DNA of 64,000 nt from Clostridia bacterium (GTDB taxonomy: Bacteria > Bacillota > Clostridia > Oscillospirales > CAG-272): positions 17,206 through 81,205 of the forward strand of contig JAFYMF010000017.1 of the NCBI GenBank assembly GCA_017556745.1, in the 5' to 3' direction. The translations under genes and the position numbers were made by a program. Of this stretch, positions 51,652 to 59,633 are shown in pieces (the stretch's first letter is position 1; each line of letters opens with the position of its first letter). The notes below the pieces were generated by a model. It searched no databases. It was not told where the DNA came from and was given only the letters and a program-made list of their open reading frames with translations.

Positions 51652-51691
51652 AAAACAGCCGTGTCGTAAAAATCGACACGGCTGTTTTTTA
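51652..51691. terminator. Bidirectional terminator between converging genes
   Basis: AAAAACAGCCGTGTCG pairs with CGACACGGCTGTTTTT around a 7-base loop. It serves the M29 gene and overlaps the stop of the solute-binding protein at 51689. Confidence 0.92.
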
Positions 51692-53179
51692 ATCTGCAGC
51701 TCTATCTTCAAACTCTTTTTTGAAGTCACCGAGAACGATTGGAATAAGCCGTTCATAGGTTGAAAACTTTGTTTCGAAGTTTTTGTTTTTTTCGCCGAAA
51801 AGCTCACTGAACACCTTTTTCCCCATATTAAAGGATACGGAACCATATATAAACGATGCATCAAGCTTGACGTTTGACATAACCATATCAACTATCTGTC
51901 TCGTCTCTTCATCTCTTGTGTATTTGCCTTTAAGCACAGAGTCATAATAGGTCGGTCGAAGCGTTTTATAGGACTGTGCCGCCATTGCTTCAAGAAGGAC
52001 GCCGCTAAGTTGCGGATCAGAGGCATTTTGAGGCACCATGAATATTGAGTACTGCTCCTGAACGAAGGTATAATAATCCTCCTGAGCTTCATCATACTTG
52101 GGAAGCGGAAGCACGGTATACTTGTCTCTCATGAGTCTGAAATGCTGAGATTCTCCATACTTCAGGTGCATCGGAGCAAGAAGCAGATTACCAAGGGAGA
52201 ACATATCTCTCATGTCCTCGTCAAGTCCTGCCCTGTTAACAGCGTTATATGAGTCGGGGCATTCATATATAAGAGTATAGACTTTATCAAAAGCGGCAGC
52301 AAGCTTTTCTTTTCCGTCAGAATCGTACTCGTACCAGCCGTCCTCACCCTTGGCAAAAAGACTCATATCAAAGGCACTCCAGAACATATCACAGTTATCA
52401 TCGGTAGTGAGGGCAATACCAAATCTGTCAAGGCCGTTTACCGTCTTATCACCGTCAACGTCTACATAAACACCCGAAATGATCTCATTAACGTAGTCGA
52501 TAGTCCATCTGCCGCTACTTACTACTTCATAGGGATTCTCAAGATTTAAACTCTTGGCCATGGTTTTGTTATAAAACATTACCATGGCAAATCTGGAAAG
52601 GGACAACGATGCATCACCCGTAATAGCATAAAGCTGTCCGTTTATCTCTGCCTCATCTATCCAGTGCTGAGCCCACCAAGGACTTTCTGTGTTAAGATAC
52701 CTTTCTATACCGTTACCGTAAAGATTTTGTACCAAACCGTTATATACAAGAGAAATACTCCTGTCGGAGGGTGCTGCAACTATGTCGTACACAGAGTCTC
52801 CGGAATTAACTGATTCCCTCAGCTTATCGCTGTTATTCTGTATGGTCTCTTCTATTTTCACACCGAGAAGCTTTTCAACCTCGGCGTTTCTGTAATATAC
52901 AGCATCATTTACCTGATCTCCCGTAAGCTCATCCACGCAGATCTCATTTACAACCCAACGGTGCTCAAAAGAGTTCTCATTTTGTGTAAGAATATTTACA
53001 GTTCTTCCTCCGTATTCGGGAAAGTCAAGTCCTACATCGGGTGCCTCAGTATCATTCGGCAAGGTGCCTTGCTGTGTGTCAGGACGTTCGGTATCTCTAT
53101 TTTCTGATACCTCTCCGGAACATGCAGCCAAAGATACAAGTAAAGAGAATAATAAAACTAAGCTGATTACTTTTTTCAT
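51689..53179 (-). CDS. Large solute-binding lipoprotein, paralogue
   Basis: The 496-residue protein has lipobox VSLAAC (Cys 20) and the shared family blocks: FPEYGGRTVNILTQ, ELTGDQVNDAVYYRNAEVEKLLGV, SPWWAQHWIDEAEINGQLYAITGDASLSLSRFAMVMFYN (parts of one conserved block, about 165-203), DMFWSAFDMSLFAKGEDGWYEYD (a segment near 266) and VSFNMGKKVFSELFGEKN near the end. It is intermediate between the close group at 55-63 kb and the copy at 29801. The mature protein would bind a solute, perhaps a sugar, outside the cell. No transport genes are adjacent. Confidence 0.8.
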   Translation of the reverse strand: MKKVISLVLLFSLLVSLAACSGEVSENRDTERPDTQQGTLPNDTEAPDVGLDFPEYGGRTVNILTQNENSFEHRWVVNEICVDELTGDQVNDAVYYRNAEVEKLLGVKIEETIQNNSDKLRESVNSGDSVYDIVAAPSDRSISLVYNGLVQNLYGNGIERYLNTESPWWAQHWIDEAEINGQLYAITGDASLSLSRFAMVMFYNKTMAKSLNLENPYEVVSSGRWTIDYVNEIISGVYVDVDGDKTVNGLDRFGIALTTDDNCDMFWSAFDMSLFAKGEDGWYEYDSDGKEKLAAAFDKVYTLIYECPDSYNAVNRAGLDEDMRDMFSLGNLLLAPMHLKYGESQHFRLMRDKYTVLPLPKYDEAQEDYYTFVQEQYSIFMVPQNASDPQLSGVLLEAMAAQSYKTLRPTYYDSVLKGKYTRDEETRQIVDMVMSNVKLDASFIYGSVSFNMGKKVFSELFGEKNKNFETKFSTYERLIPIVLGDFKKEFEDRAAD

Positions 53180-53211
53180 ATGTTAACCCCTTAGCAGAAA
53201 ACTTTTGGATT

Positions 53212-53240
53212 ATTATACATTAGAACCGTTGTATTGTCAA
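53212..53240 (-). promoter_or_regulatory. Sigma-A promoter of the solute-binding lipoprotein at 51689
   Basis: The minus strand reads TTGACA, 17 bases, TATAAT. Confidence 0.88.
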
Positions 53241-53286
53241 CTTTTGAACAAAAACCATTTTTCAGGATCACGCTTTTAAAATAATA

Positions 53287-53322
53287 AAAACGGTAAACGA
53301 ATGTTTCGTCCGTTTACCGTTT
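53287..53322. terminator. Terminator after the histidine phosphatase gene
   Basis: AAACGGTAAACG pairs with CGTTTACCGTTT around an 11-base loop, eight bases beyond the stop of the minus-strand gene at 53330. Confidence 0.88.
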
Positions 53323-53329
53323 CTTTCTT

Positions 53330-53992
53330 TTAAAGCAGCTTTGCCGAGCCGTCGAGCGCTCCTGTTTTTCCGCGAAGAGACACATCAAGATGACCGTTAT
53401 AGCCAACCGAGGTAAGAGTATACTTACCGCTGTCATATTCCGCTACCGTAACAGAGCCGTTAGGAACCTGAGGGACGTTATGTATCTCCTCGGCAGGTAT
53501 TCCCTGCCAAGCGGCAATCACCGAACGCACCACTCCACCGTGAGACCCTACTACTATTGTTTTCCCGTCATTTTCCGCGGCGATCCTGTCAAAGAAAGCC
53601 ACAGCTCTCAGAGTCAGATCTGCATAACTCTCACCGCCGATAAAACGGTACTTCCCTGCCTCCGCCTTATATTTTGCATATTCGAGTGGGTATTTTCCCT
53701 CAATCTCATGAGGATACATCCCCTGCCACTGTCCGACGTGAAGCTCTCTCAGCTCAGATGTGGTGATAATCGGTAATCCCAGTGCATCGCACAGAGGCTT
53801 TACCGTATCTACAGCACGGCACAGATCGCTTGAATACACTGCATCCACCTTGTAATTCCTGCGCACATACGCAGAGGTCATCCGCCCTTGAAGTACTCCG
53901 TCTGCATCAAGAGGCAAGTCGAGTTGACCTGAGAAATAACCGCCTTTATTACCTTGACTAAAGCCGTGTCGGATGATAATAAATCTGACCAA
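53330..53992 (-). CDS. Histidine phosphatase family protein
   Basis: The 220-residue protein has the phosphoglycerate-mutase-like signature IIIRHGFSQGNKGGYFSGQLDLPLD at its start (the RHG phosphohistidine site at residues 8-10), YSSDLCRAVDTVKPL (about 54-68), the ELHVGQWQGM region (acid Glu near 83) and VVGSHGGVVRSVI (second His near 155). It removes phosphate from a small molecule that is not identifiable here. The start is TTG at 53990-53992 with GGAGG nine bases upstream; the nearer ATG is in a different frame. It follows the metallophosphoesterase gene by 60 bases. Confidence 0.88.
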   Translation of the reverse strand: MVRFIIIRHGFSQGNKGGYFSGQLDLPLDADGVLQGRMTSAYVRRNYKVDAVYSSDLCRAVDTVKPLCDALGLPIITTSELRELHVGQWQGMYPHEIEGKYPLEYAKYKAEAGKYRFIGGESYADLTLRAVAFFDRIAAENDGKTIVVGSHGGVVRSVIAAWQGIPAEEIHNVPQVPNGSVTVAEYDSGKYTLTSVGYNGHLDVSLRGKTGALDGSAKLL

Positions 53993-54052
53993 CTCTCATT
54001 TCCTCCAAATCGAAATCACTTATCTGTAATCAAAGCTAAGCATGTACCGATC

Positions 54053-54982
54053 TTAGCCCAAAATATCGATAACTCGAAGGAATCCCATAAACGTAGGATT
54101 TGCGGTATACTGAAGAACCTCGTCGGGGGAGAATCCTTCTCCGCTGTCCTTGCCCTCTCCTCCACCGGTAATAAGATGGACGTGACCTGCAAACACTGAA
54201 AGCACGTGGTCACGGTTACTGTTGAGAAGCTCGAGGAACTCAACATTTTCTTTGTTTTCCTTGTTAAAACCGATAACCCATTTACTGAGATCATCCCCCC
54301 ACATTCCCATGGCAGGGGCAACAACAGATTCTGTCATAACAGGAGCATGAAGAAGGACAATAGTAGGTCTGCCTCTCTCAAGCTGTAATCTCAACTTTTC
54401 TACTTGCTCACGGGTAACAGTACCAAGTCCGTCATCTATGCGAACTATATCTATTCCGAATACCGTATCAACCGCAAAATCTGCATTTGTTCCTACCGCA
54501 AGTGTAAACGCATCAGCTAAAGCTTGATCGGCACCATTTTCTATACGGTCATGGTTGCCCGGTGCCATAAAACACTTTGAGTTTAGAGCGTCCATAAACT
54601 CTTTTGCTTTCATAAAATTTGTAACTGATGGGAAATCAACGGTATCACCGGTGAGGAATACAGCATCGGGAGAAAGTGCACGAATGCGCTCTGCTATTAC
54701 CTCAGTGGACTCAAGAGGTGTAAGCGTCTTTTTCTTTCCCTCGCCGTCCTGAGTCACAAAAAATTTAAACTGTGTCCAGAATTTTGTGTTATCTATAGCC
54801 GTTTTTTTCTCTTCCTCCGGGTCCTCAGGACGGAAAGTTGCTATATGAAGATCAGAAATATGTATAAATCTGCAAATTCTCTTTGCATCGGCAGGTGCGC
54901 CGGGCATAGTAATGGAAACGTAAGATTCCTCGATCTCACCGCTACCATATACGCTGTTAAACGGTACTTTAGTGATAGCCAT
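54053..54982 (-). CDS. Calcineurin-like metallophosphoesterase
   Basis: The 309-residue protein has all five metallophosphoesterase motifs: FIHISDLHIA (about 38-47), VFLTGDTVDF (about 104-113), APGNHDRIENG (about 139-149), VLLHAPVM (about 209-216) and VFAGHVHLITGG (about 268-279). It hydrolyses phosphoester bonds with two metal ions. There is no signal peptide. The ATG has AGGAG upstream. It is followed by the histidine phosphatase gene, so the two phosphatases may be co-transcribed. Confidence 0.88.
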   Translation of the reverse strand: MAITKVPFNSVYGSGEIEESYVSITMPGAPADAKRICRFIHISDLHIATFRPEDPEEEKKTAIDNTKFWTQFKFFVTQDGEGKKKTLTPLESTEVIAERIRALSPDAVFLTGDTVDFPSVTNFMKAKEFMDALNSKCFMAPGNHDRIENGADQALADAFTLAVGTNADFAVDTVFGIDIVRIDDGLGTVTREQVEKLRLQLERGRPTIVLLHAPVMTESVVAPAMGMWGDDLSKWVIGFNKENKENVEFLELLNSNRDHVLSVFAGHVHLITGGGEGKDSGEGFSPDEVLQYTANPTFMGFLRVIDILG

Positions 54983-55025
54983 ATTTTTCTCCTAATATAA
55001 TAAAACAGTTTAATAAATTTAACCT

Positions 55026-56561
55026 TTAAGCATCAAGCTTATCAACTTCTATCTTAAGCAGTTTGATGAACAGAGGAAGTGTACTCTGAACCTTTGCATA
55101 AGCTGTTGCAAAAGACTTACTCTTGCCACCGATAAGATCACGTATTACTTTTGCCGCAGGCATGCCAAAATCACGTCCGTAGATCCACGCAGAATCGATC
55201 TTGATATTTGTAGTTATCATATCAAGCATCTGGCGGGACTGAGCATCGTTTGCGTATCTTCCCTTCAGAACCTTGTTGTAGTAAACAGGCTGAACTTCTT
55301 TATACGACTCATATGCAAGAGCCTCCATTACAGCACCGCAACGCTCGGGATCGGCAACGGTTTTGGGAACCATCAATATACTGTACTGATCGTGTACGTA
55401 AGTGTAGTAATCCTTCTGAGCATCGTCATATTTGGGAATAGGCAGGATTCCGTAATCGTCCTGCATATTTCTCATTTTCTCTGACTCTGCATATCTGAGG
55501 TGCAGGGTTGCCAAAAGCACATTACCGTCAGCAAACATATCACGGGCAAGATCAAAACCGGAAGAACCGCCGAAATTATATGTTCCGGGATTGTCGTAAA
55601 TAATTGCGTATATCTTATCAAATACACTGGAAATCTTTTCCTTATCTGAAGGGTCAAACTCAAACCAACCTTCATCATCCTTTGAAATAAGGCTCATGTC
55701 ACAAGAGCTCCAAAACATATCGCAGTTCTCATAATTGTTAATAGCAAGACCATACCGATCGTACTCATCGCGTACATCGTTACCGTCAAGAGACAGATAT
55801 ACATCGGAAATAAGCTCTGCCATATAATCAAGGGTCCATCTTCCATCGTTTACGACAGTATAAAGATCCTCTATTTTAAGATCCTCACCCAGATTCTTAT
55901 TATAATATGTTACGAACATGAGACGTGTAAGAGACAGACAGGGAGCACCGGTAATGCTGTAAAGCTTATCCTCGCCAAGCTGTGCCTGCTCTATCCAGTA
56001 CTGAGCCCACCAAGGTTTTGTAGTATCAAGATATGTATCGATTCCGTTATCGTAAAGATTGAGCATATGACCCTTATATATCATAGGGGAACCGTCAATA
56101 ACCGAAGCGGCAACAATGTCATAGGTCTGATCGCCAGAGGACACCATAAGTTCTACCTTCTGGTTAAAATCTCCGGGTTCCTCCTCAAGTTCCTGAAGCT
56201 CGACACCGAGAAGTTCGTTTATCTTCTGCGTTCTGTTGTATATGGAATCGTTTACCGGATCGTTTGTAATCTCGTCTGCATAAAGCTCAACGGCACCTGC
56301 CCAGTTAGACCACTCCTCGGGATCTTCCTTATTCGTTCTTGCAAGAATAGTAACCTTTTCCCCACCGTAGTCGAGACTTTTGAGAGCCTCGTTCATTGGT
56401 TCGAGATATGTAGTTAAATCTGATGCAATGGTGGTGTCGGCAGTTCCGCTATTATTTACGGTATTGTCCGTAGGACCATCATTGTTTCCGTCGGATGCGC
56501 ATCCGGAAAAAGCAGCAATTATCATCGCAAGCACGATAACGGACGCAAACAATCTTTTCAT
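55026..56561 (-). CDS. Large solute-binding lipoprotein, paralogue
   Basis: The 511-residue protein has lipobox AAFSGC (Cys 21) and all blocks of the close group: SLDYGGEKVTILARTNKEDP, SGDQTYDIVAASVIDGSPM, KPWWAQYWIEQAQLGEDKLY, SITGAPCLSLTRLMFVTYYN, DMFWSSCDMSLISKDDEGWF and DSAWIYGRDFGMPAAKVIRD. The sequences given are parts of longer conserved runs. It should be an ABC-type binding protein with unknown ligand. It differs from the 57903/59634/61350 trio by its longer N-terminal insert after EWSNWAGAVELYADEI and a weaker -35 box. Confidence 0.82.
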   Translation of the reverse strand: MKRLFASVIVLAMIIAAFSGCASDGNNDGPTDNTVNNSGTADTTIASDLTTYLEPMNEALKSLDYGGEKVTILARTNKEDPEEWSNWAGAVELYADEITNDPVNDSIYNRTQKINELLGVELQELEEEPGDFNQKVELMVSSGDQTYDIVAASVIDGSPMIYKGHMLNLYDNGIDTYLDTTKPWWAQYWIEQAQLGEDKLYSITGAPCLSLTRLMFVTYYNKNLGEDLKIEDLYTVVNDGRWTLDYMAELISDVYLSLDGNDVRDEYDRYGLAINNYENCDMFWSSCDMSLISKDDEGWFEFDPSDKEKISSVFDKIYAIIYDNPGTYNFGGSSGFDLARDMFADGNVLLATLHLRYAESEKMRNMQDDYGILPIPKYDDAQKDYYTYVHDQYSILMVPKTVADPERCGAVMEALAYESYKEVQPVYYNKVLKGRYANDAQSRQMLDMITTNIKIDSAWIYGRDFGMPAAKVIRDLIGGKSKSFATAYAKVQSTLPLFIKLLKIEVDKLDA

Positions 56562-56593
56562 AAAAAGTTCCTTCCTTGTGGTTAATCACTTGG

Positions 56594-56622
56594 ATTATAC
56601 CATAAAAGAGAAAAAAAGTAAA
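56594..56622 (-). promoter_or_regulatory. Promoter of the solute-binding lipoprotein at 55026
   Basis: The minus strand reads TTTACT, 17 bases, TATAAT with extended TGG. The -35 is weaker than at the other paralogues. Confidence 0.7.
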
Positions 56623-56690
56623 GCAATCAACTGCTAATTTTGGCTTTCCCAAGTATTACATTTTACCTTCATAAAGTATAACAATTGAGA

Positions 56691-56719
56691 TTGAAAAATC
56701 GAGTATAATATGGTATAAT
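56691..56719 (+). promoter_or_regulatory. Sigma-A promoter of the DMT transporter gene
   Basis: TTGAAA (56691-56696), 17 bases, TATAAT (56714-56719) with extended TGG. Confidence 0.8.
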
Positions 56720-56768
56720 AAACGGTTGTTACCAAAAGTATAAAATCGTAAAACGAAAGGAAACAGTA

Positions 56769-57689
56769 ATGCTTAATATAGTTCTCCTCGTGTCCTCTCT
56801 GGTAGTTGCCCTGGTGTCAGCTATCGCAAGAAAATATTTTATGGATAAAAATTTTCTGGGAGTTGCCGGCAGTTTCATCTTCAATACGATCTGCTCTTTT
56901 ATAGCAGGTATAGTTCTTCTCTTCTGGGGTGGAATAGGTGACGTGAGTACATATACAGTTATTTGGGGTACTGTATACGGTATTGTCGCGGCATTTCAGG
57001 GTGTAACATTTATGCTTGCACTTGAGACAGGTCCCTTATCGTATACAATGGTAATCTCATCATGTTCCTCTATAATACCGGCTCTGTCGGGACTTATGTT
57101 CTTTGGTGAAGACATTGGCTGGTCGCATATCGTAGGTATAATCCTCATGGTACTCTGCTTTATTTTCGCCACTGAAAAAGACAAAAGTAAGCAAAAAGCA
57201 AATTTTATATGGTTTATTCTCTGTATAGTTATATTCTTCTTAACCGGTTTTGTTGGCATAATACAAAAAATTCACCAGAACTCTCCAAGTAAAGGTGAGC
57301 TTAATCTCTTCCTTATCGTTGCATTTGCCGTTTCTTCAGTTCTCAGCCTGATCGTTTCACTTGTTCTCACCCTTGTGCAAAAGAGGAAAAACACTCCTGA
57401 AACCGACAGTGCGGAAAAAGCTCCCGCAAAGAACGGTTCACTGATCTTCATGATACTCATTATGGTATTCTGCGGAATTTGTTATACTATTAATAACAAG
57501 TTTAACCTCTATCTTTCCGGTGTTATGCCAAGTGCTGTATTCTTCCCCATCATAAACGGCGGAGGACTTATACTTACTTCTCTCGCCGCTTTTATAATAT
57601 TTCGCGAAAAGCTCTCAAAGGCTAAGTTGTTCGGCCTTATCTTCGGTATTCTGTCAGTTATTTTCCTCTGTAATCCATTTAATTCGTAA
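56769..57689 (+). CDS. EamA/DMT-superfamily transporter
   Basis: The 306-residue protein is almost entirely hydrophobic, with about ten predicted membrane helices in two repeats of five. The first ends near FIFATEKDKSK (about 136-146) and the second near FGILSVIFLCNPF at the C-terminus. Each half has the EamA-type pattern (LSGLMFFGEDIGWSHIVGIILMV and LAAFIIFREKLSKAKLFGLIFG, quoted in part). Such proteins move small metabolites or drugs; specificity is unknown. It is single, on the strand opposite to the solute-binding genes, with AAAGGAA before the ATG. Confidence 0.8.
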   Translation: MLNIVLLVSSLVVALVSAIARKYFMDKNFLGVAGSFIFNTICSFIAGIVLLFWGGIGDVSTYTVIWGTVYGIVAAFQGVTFMLALETGPLSYTMVISSCSSIIPALSGLMFFGEDIGWSHIVGIILMVLCFIFATEKDKSKQKANFIWFILCIVIFFLTGFVGIIQKIHQNSPSKGELNLFLIVAFAVSSVLSLIVSLVLTLVQKRKNTPETDSAEKAPAKNGSLIFMILIMVFCGICYTINNKFNLYLSGVMPSAVFFPIINGGGLILTSLAAFIIFREKLSKAKLFGLIFGILSVIFLCNPFNS

Positions 57690-57695
57690 CTGAAC

Positions 57696-57863
57696 GGGCA
57701 CAAAAAGAAGCTAAATCAAAGACTGCCCGTTCTACAAAAAATTTCTCAGGTGTTTTACAACACCTGTTTCGACAAGCGAAAACGAAATTTTTTCCGTAGA
57801 AAAACCATACCCGTAGGGGCACCAAAAAGAAGCCGAATCCAAAGCTACCCGTTCTACAAAAAA
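57696..57863. repeat. Two imperfect direct repeats of about 46 bases
   Basis: Copies at 57696-57741 and 57817-57863 share GGGCAC(C)AAAAAGAAGC, AATC, AAAG and the ending CCCGTTCTACAAAAAA. The first is flanked by GAACGGGC/GCCCGTTC inverted arms. Between them is a CAGGTGTT/AACACCTG hairpin (57747-57766). The 213-base gap 57690-57902 holds no gene; this looks like a repeated intergenic element. Confidence 0.7.
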
Positions 57864-57864
57864 G

Positions 57865-57896
57865 AAAATCCCGCGGTGAACACCGCGGGATTTTTT
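57865..57896. terminator. Bidirectional terminator
   Basis: AATCCCGCGGTG pairs with CACCGCGGGATT around a two-base loop, with A and T runs on either side. It serves the converging DMT transporter and solute-binding genes. Confidence 0.92.
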
Positions 57897-57902
57897 CATT
57901 CA

Positions 57903-59411
57903 TTAATGATCAAGCTTGCTAAGATCGCTCTTAAATATCTTCAAATATGTAGGAAGCAATTTCGAAAGCTTAGCGTACTCTGTTGCAACAGATCTGTCGC
58001 CGCTGTAAATAAGGCTTCTGAATATAGACGCTGCAGGAAGTGAAAGAGGTCTGCCATAGATCCAAGAAGAATCAAGGTTGAAGTTTGTAGTAATGGTATC
58101 AAGCATCTTTCTTGACTGAGGATCGTTAGCATATCTACCCTTAAGTACTATGTTATAGTAAGTAGGCTGAAGTGTTCTGTATGACTCGTATGCCATAAGC
58201 TCAAGAACCGCACCGCTCATCTCGGGATCAGCAACCGTCTTGGGAACCATAAATACAGTATACTGGTCATGTGCGTAGGTATAATAATCATCCTGCTTCT
58301 CATCATACTTTGGAACAGGAAGAATACCGTACTCATCCTGCATGTTTCTGAATGCTTTACCCTCTGCATACTTGAGGTGAAGAGCGGCAAAAAGAGTATC
58401 GCCGCCGGAGAACATTACCTCGGCAACGTCAAATCCAGCAGAAGACTCTGTATCATATGTACCTGGATTTTCACGGATAAGGTAAAATACCTTTTCAAAT
58501 GCGGTAATAATTTTTTCTTTATCACTACTGTCGAACTCAAACCAACCGTCTTCATCCTTTGAAATCAGATTCATATCAAAGGAACTCCAGAACATATCAC
58601 AGTTCTCATAGTGGTTTATCGCAAGGCCATAGCGGTCATATTGATCCTTGATATCATCACCGTTATTATCATTGTAAAGGCCGGTTATTATCTCGTTGAG
58701 GTAATCGATAGTCCAGCGGCCTTCCTCGACAACAGTATACATATCCTCCAGATTGAGATCCTCACCGAGATTCTTGTTGTAATACATTACAAACATAAGT
58801 CTGGTAAGAGAAAGCGCAGGAGCACCGGTAATACAGTAAAGCTTTTCTTCCAGCTCTGCCTGTTCTATCCAATACTGAGACCACCAAGGCTTGGTAGGAT
58901 CAAGATATGTATCAATACCGTTATCGTAAAGATCATACAGGAGACCCTGGCTGATCATGCTACTTCCGTAGTAAACAGAAGGTGCTACGATATCATAGGT
59001 CTGGTCACCTGAACCGACCATCAAGTTTACCTTTTGCTGAATTTCTTCCTTATCCTCTGCTCCGACCTGAACAATCTCTTTAAGTCCGAGAATATCACAT
59101 ACAGATAAGTTTCTGTTGTAGATAGAGTCATTTACCGGGTCACCGGTAAGTTCCTCTACCCAAAGCTCGGTCTGTGACCATTCATTCTTGTTTGTTCTTG
59201 TAAGAATGGTAATTGTTTCGCCACTGTAATTAAGCGCTGCAAGAGCATCGTCCATTGGCTCAATGTCAATGGTTACAATATCGGAACTGGCTGTTGTGTC
59301 ACTGCTTGAAGTTGTTGTCTGTGGGTTTTTGTCACCGGAATCACCGGCACATGACACAAGTACAGCAAGCATCATTGAAATGACAATCATAAACGCAATC
59401 GTACGTTTCAT
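57903..59411 (-). CDS. Large solute-binding lipoprotein, close-group paralogue
   Basis: The 502-residue protein has lipobox LAVLVSC (Cys 21), a Thr/Ser-rich spacer, then ALNYSGETITILTRTNKNEW, ELTGDPVNDSIYNRNLSVCD, SGDQTYDIVAPSVYYGSSM, KPWWSQYWIEQAELEEKLYC, ITGAPALSLTRLMFVMYYNK and DMFWSSFDMNLISKDEDGWF. These are nearly the same blocks as in the next two genes. The start is the ATG at 59411 with AGGAGGT six bases upstream. It has its own promoter. The ligand is unknown. Confidence 0.83.
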   Translation of the reverse strand: MKRTIAFMIVISMMLAVLVSCAGDSGDKNPQTTTSSSDTTASSDIVTIDIEPMDDALAALNYSGETITILTRTNKNEWSQTELWVEELTGDPVNDSIYNRNLSVCDILGLKEIVQVGAEDKEEIQQKVNLMVGSGDQTYDIVAPSVYYGSSMISQGLLYDLYDNGIDTYLDPTKPWWSQYWIEQAELEEKLYCITGAPALSLTRLMFVMYYNKNLGEDLNLEDMYTVVEEGRWTIDYLNEIITGLYNDNNGDDIKDQYDRYGLAINHYENCDMFWSSFDMNLISKDEDGWFEFDSSDKEKIITAFEKVFYLIRENPGTYDTESSAGFDVAEVMFSGGDTLFAALHLKYAEGKAFRNMQDEYGILPVPKYDEKQDDYYTYAHDQYTVFMVPKTVADPEMSGAVLELMAYESYRTLQPTYYNIVLKGRYANDPQSRKMLDTITTNFNLDSSWIYGRPLSLPAASIFRSLIYSGDRSVATEYAKLSKLLPTYLKIFKSDLSKLDH

Positions 59412-59546
59412 TTTGTTACCTCCTAAACACAAAAATCTCGCTCTGCTAAGCCTGACTTTCGTAAAAACACATATATAATGCACACGGTAATACCGTATAT
59501 TACTAATTCAGGCACAGAACATAATTATAAAATAATAGATACGTTT

Positions 59547-59601
59547 ATTATACGAAAATATGTAATGAAAGTCAATACCCCACCTGAAAAAGGTGGGGTA
59601 T
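59547..59601 (-). promoter_or_regulatory. Promoter of the 57903 gene fused to the preceding gene's hairpin
   Basis: The minus strand reads TTGACT (59570-59575), 17 bases, TATAAT (59547-59552). Directly upstream, sharing one base with the -35 box, is an 11-bp hairpin (59575-59601, ACCCCACCT/AGGTGGGGT core) that lies just after the stop of the 59634 gene and could end its message. Confidence 0.82.
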
Positions 59602-59633
59602 TTAAGCATTATCTGTTATTTTGACAAACAAAC

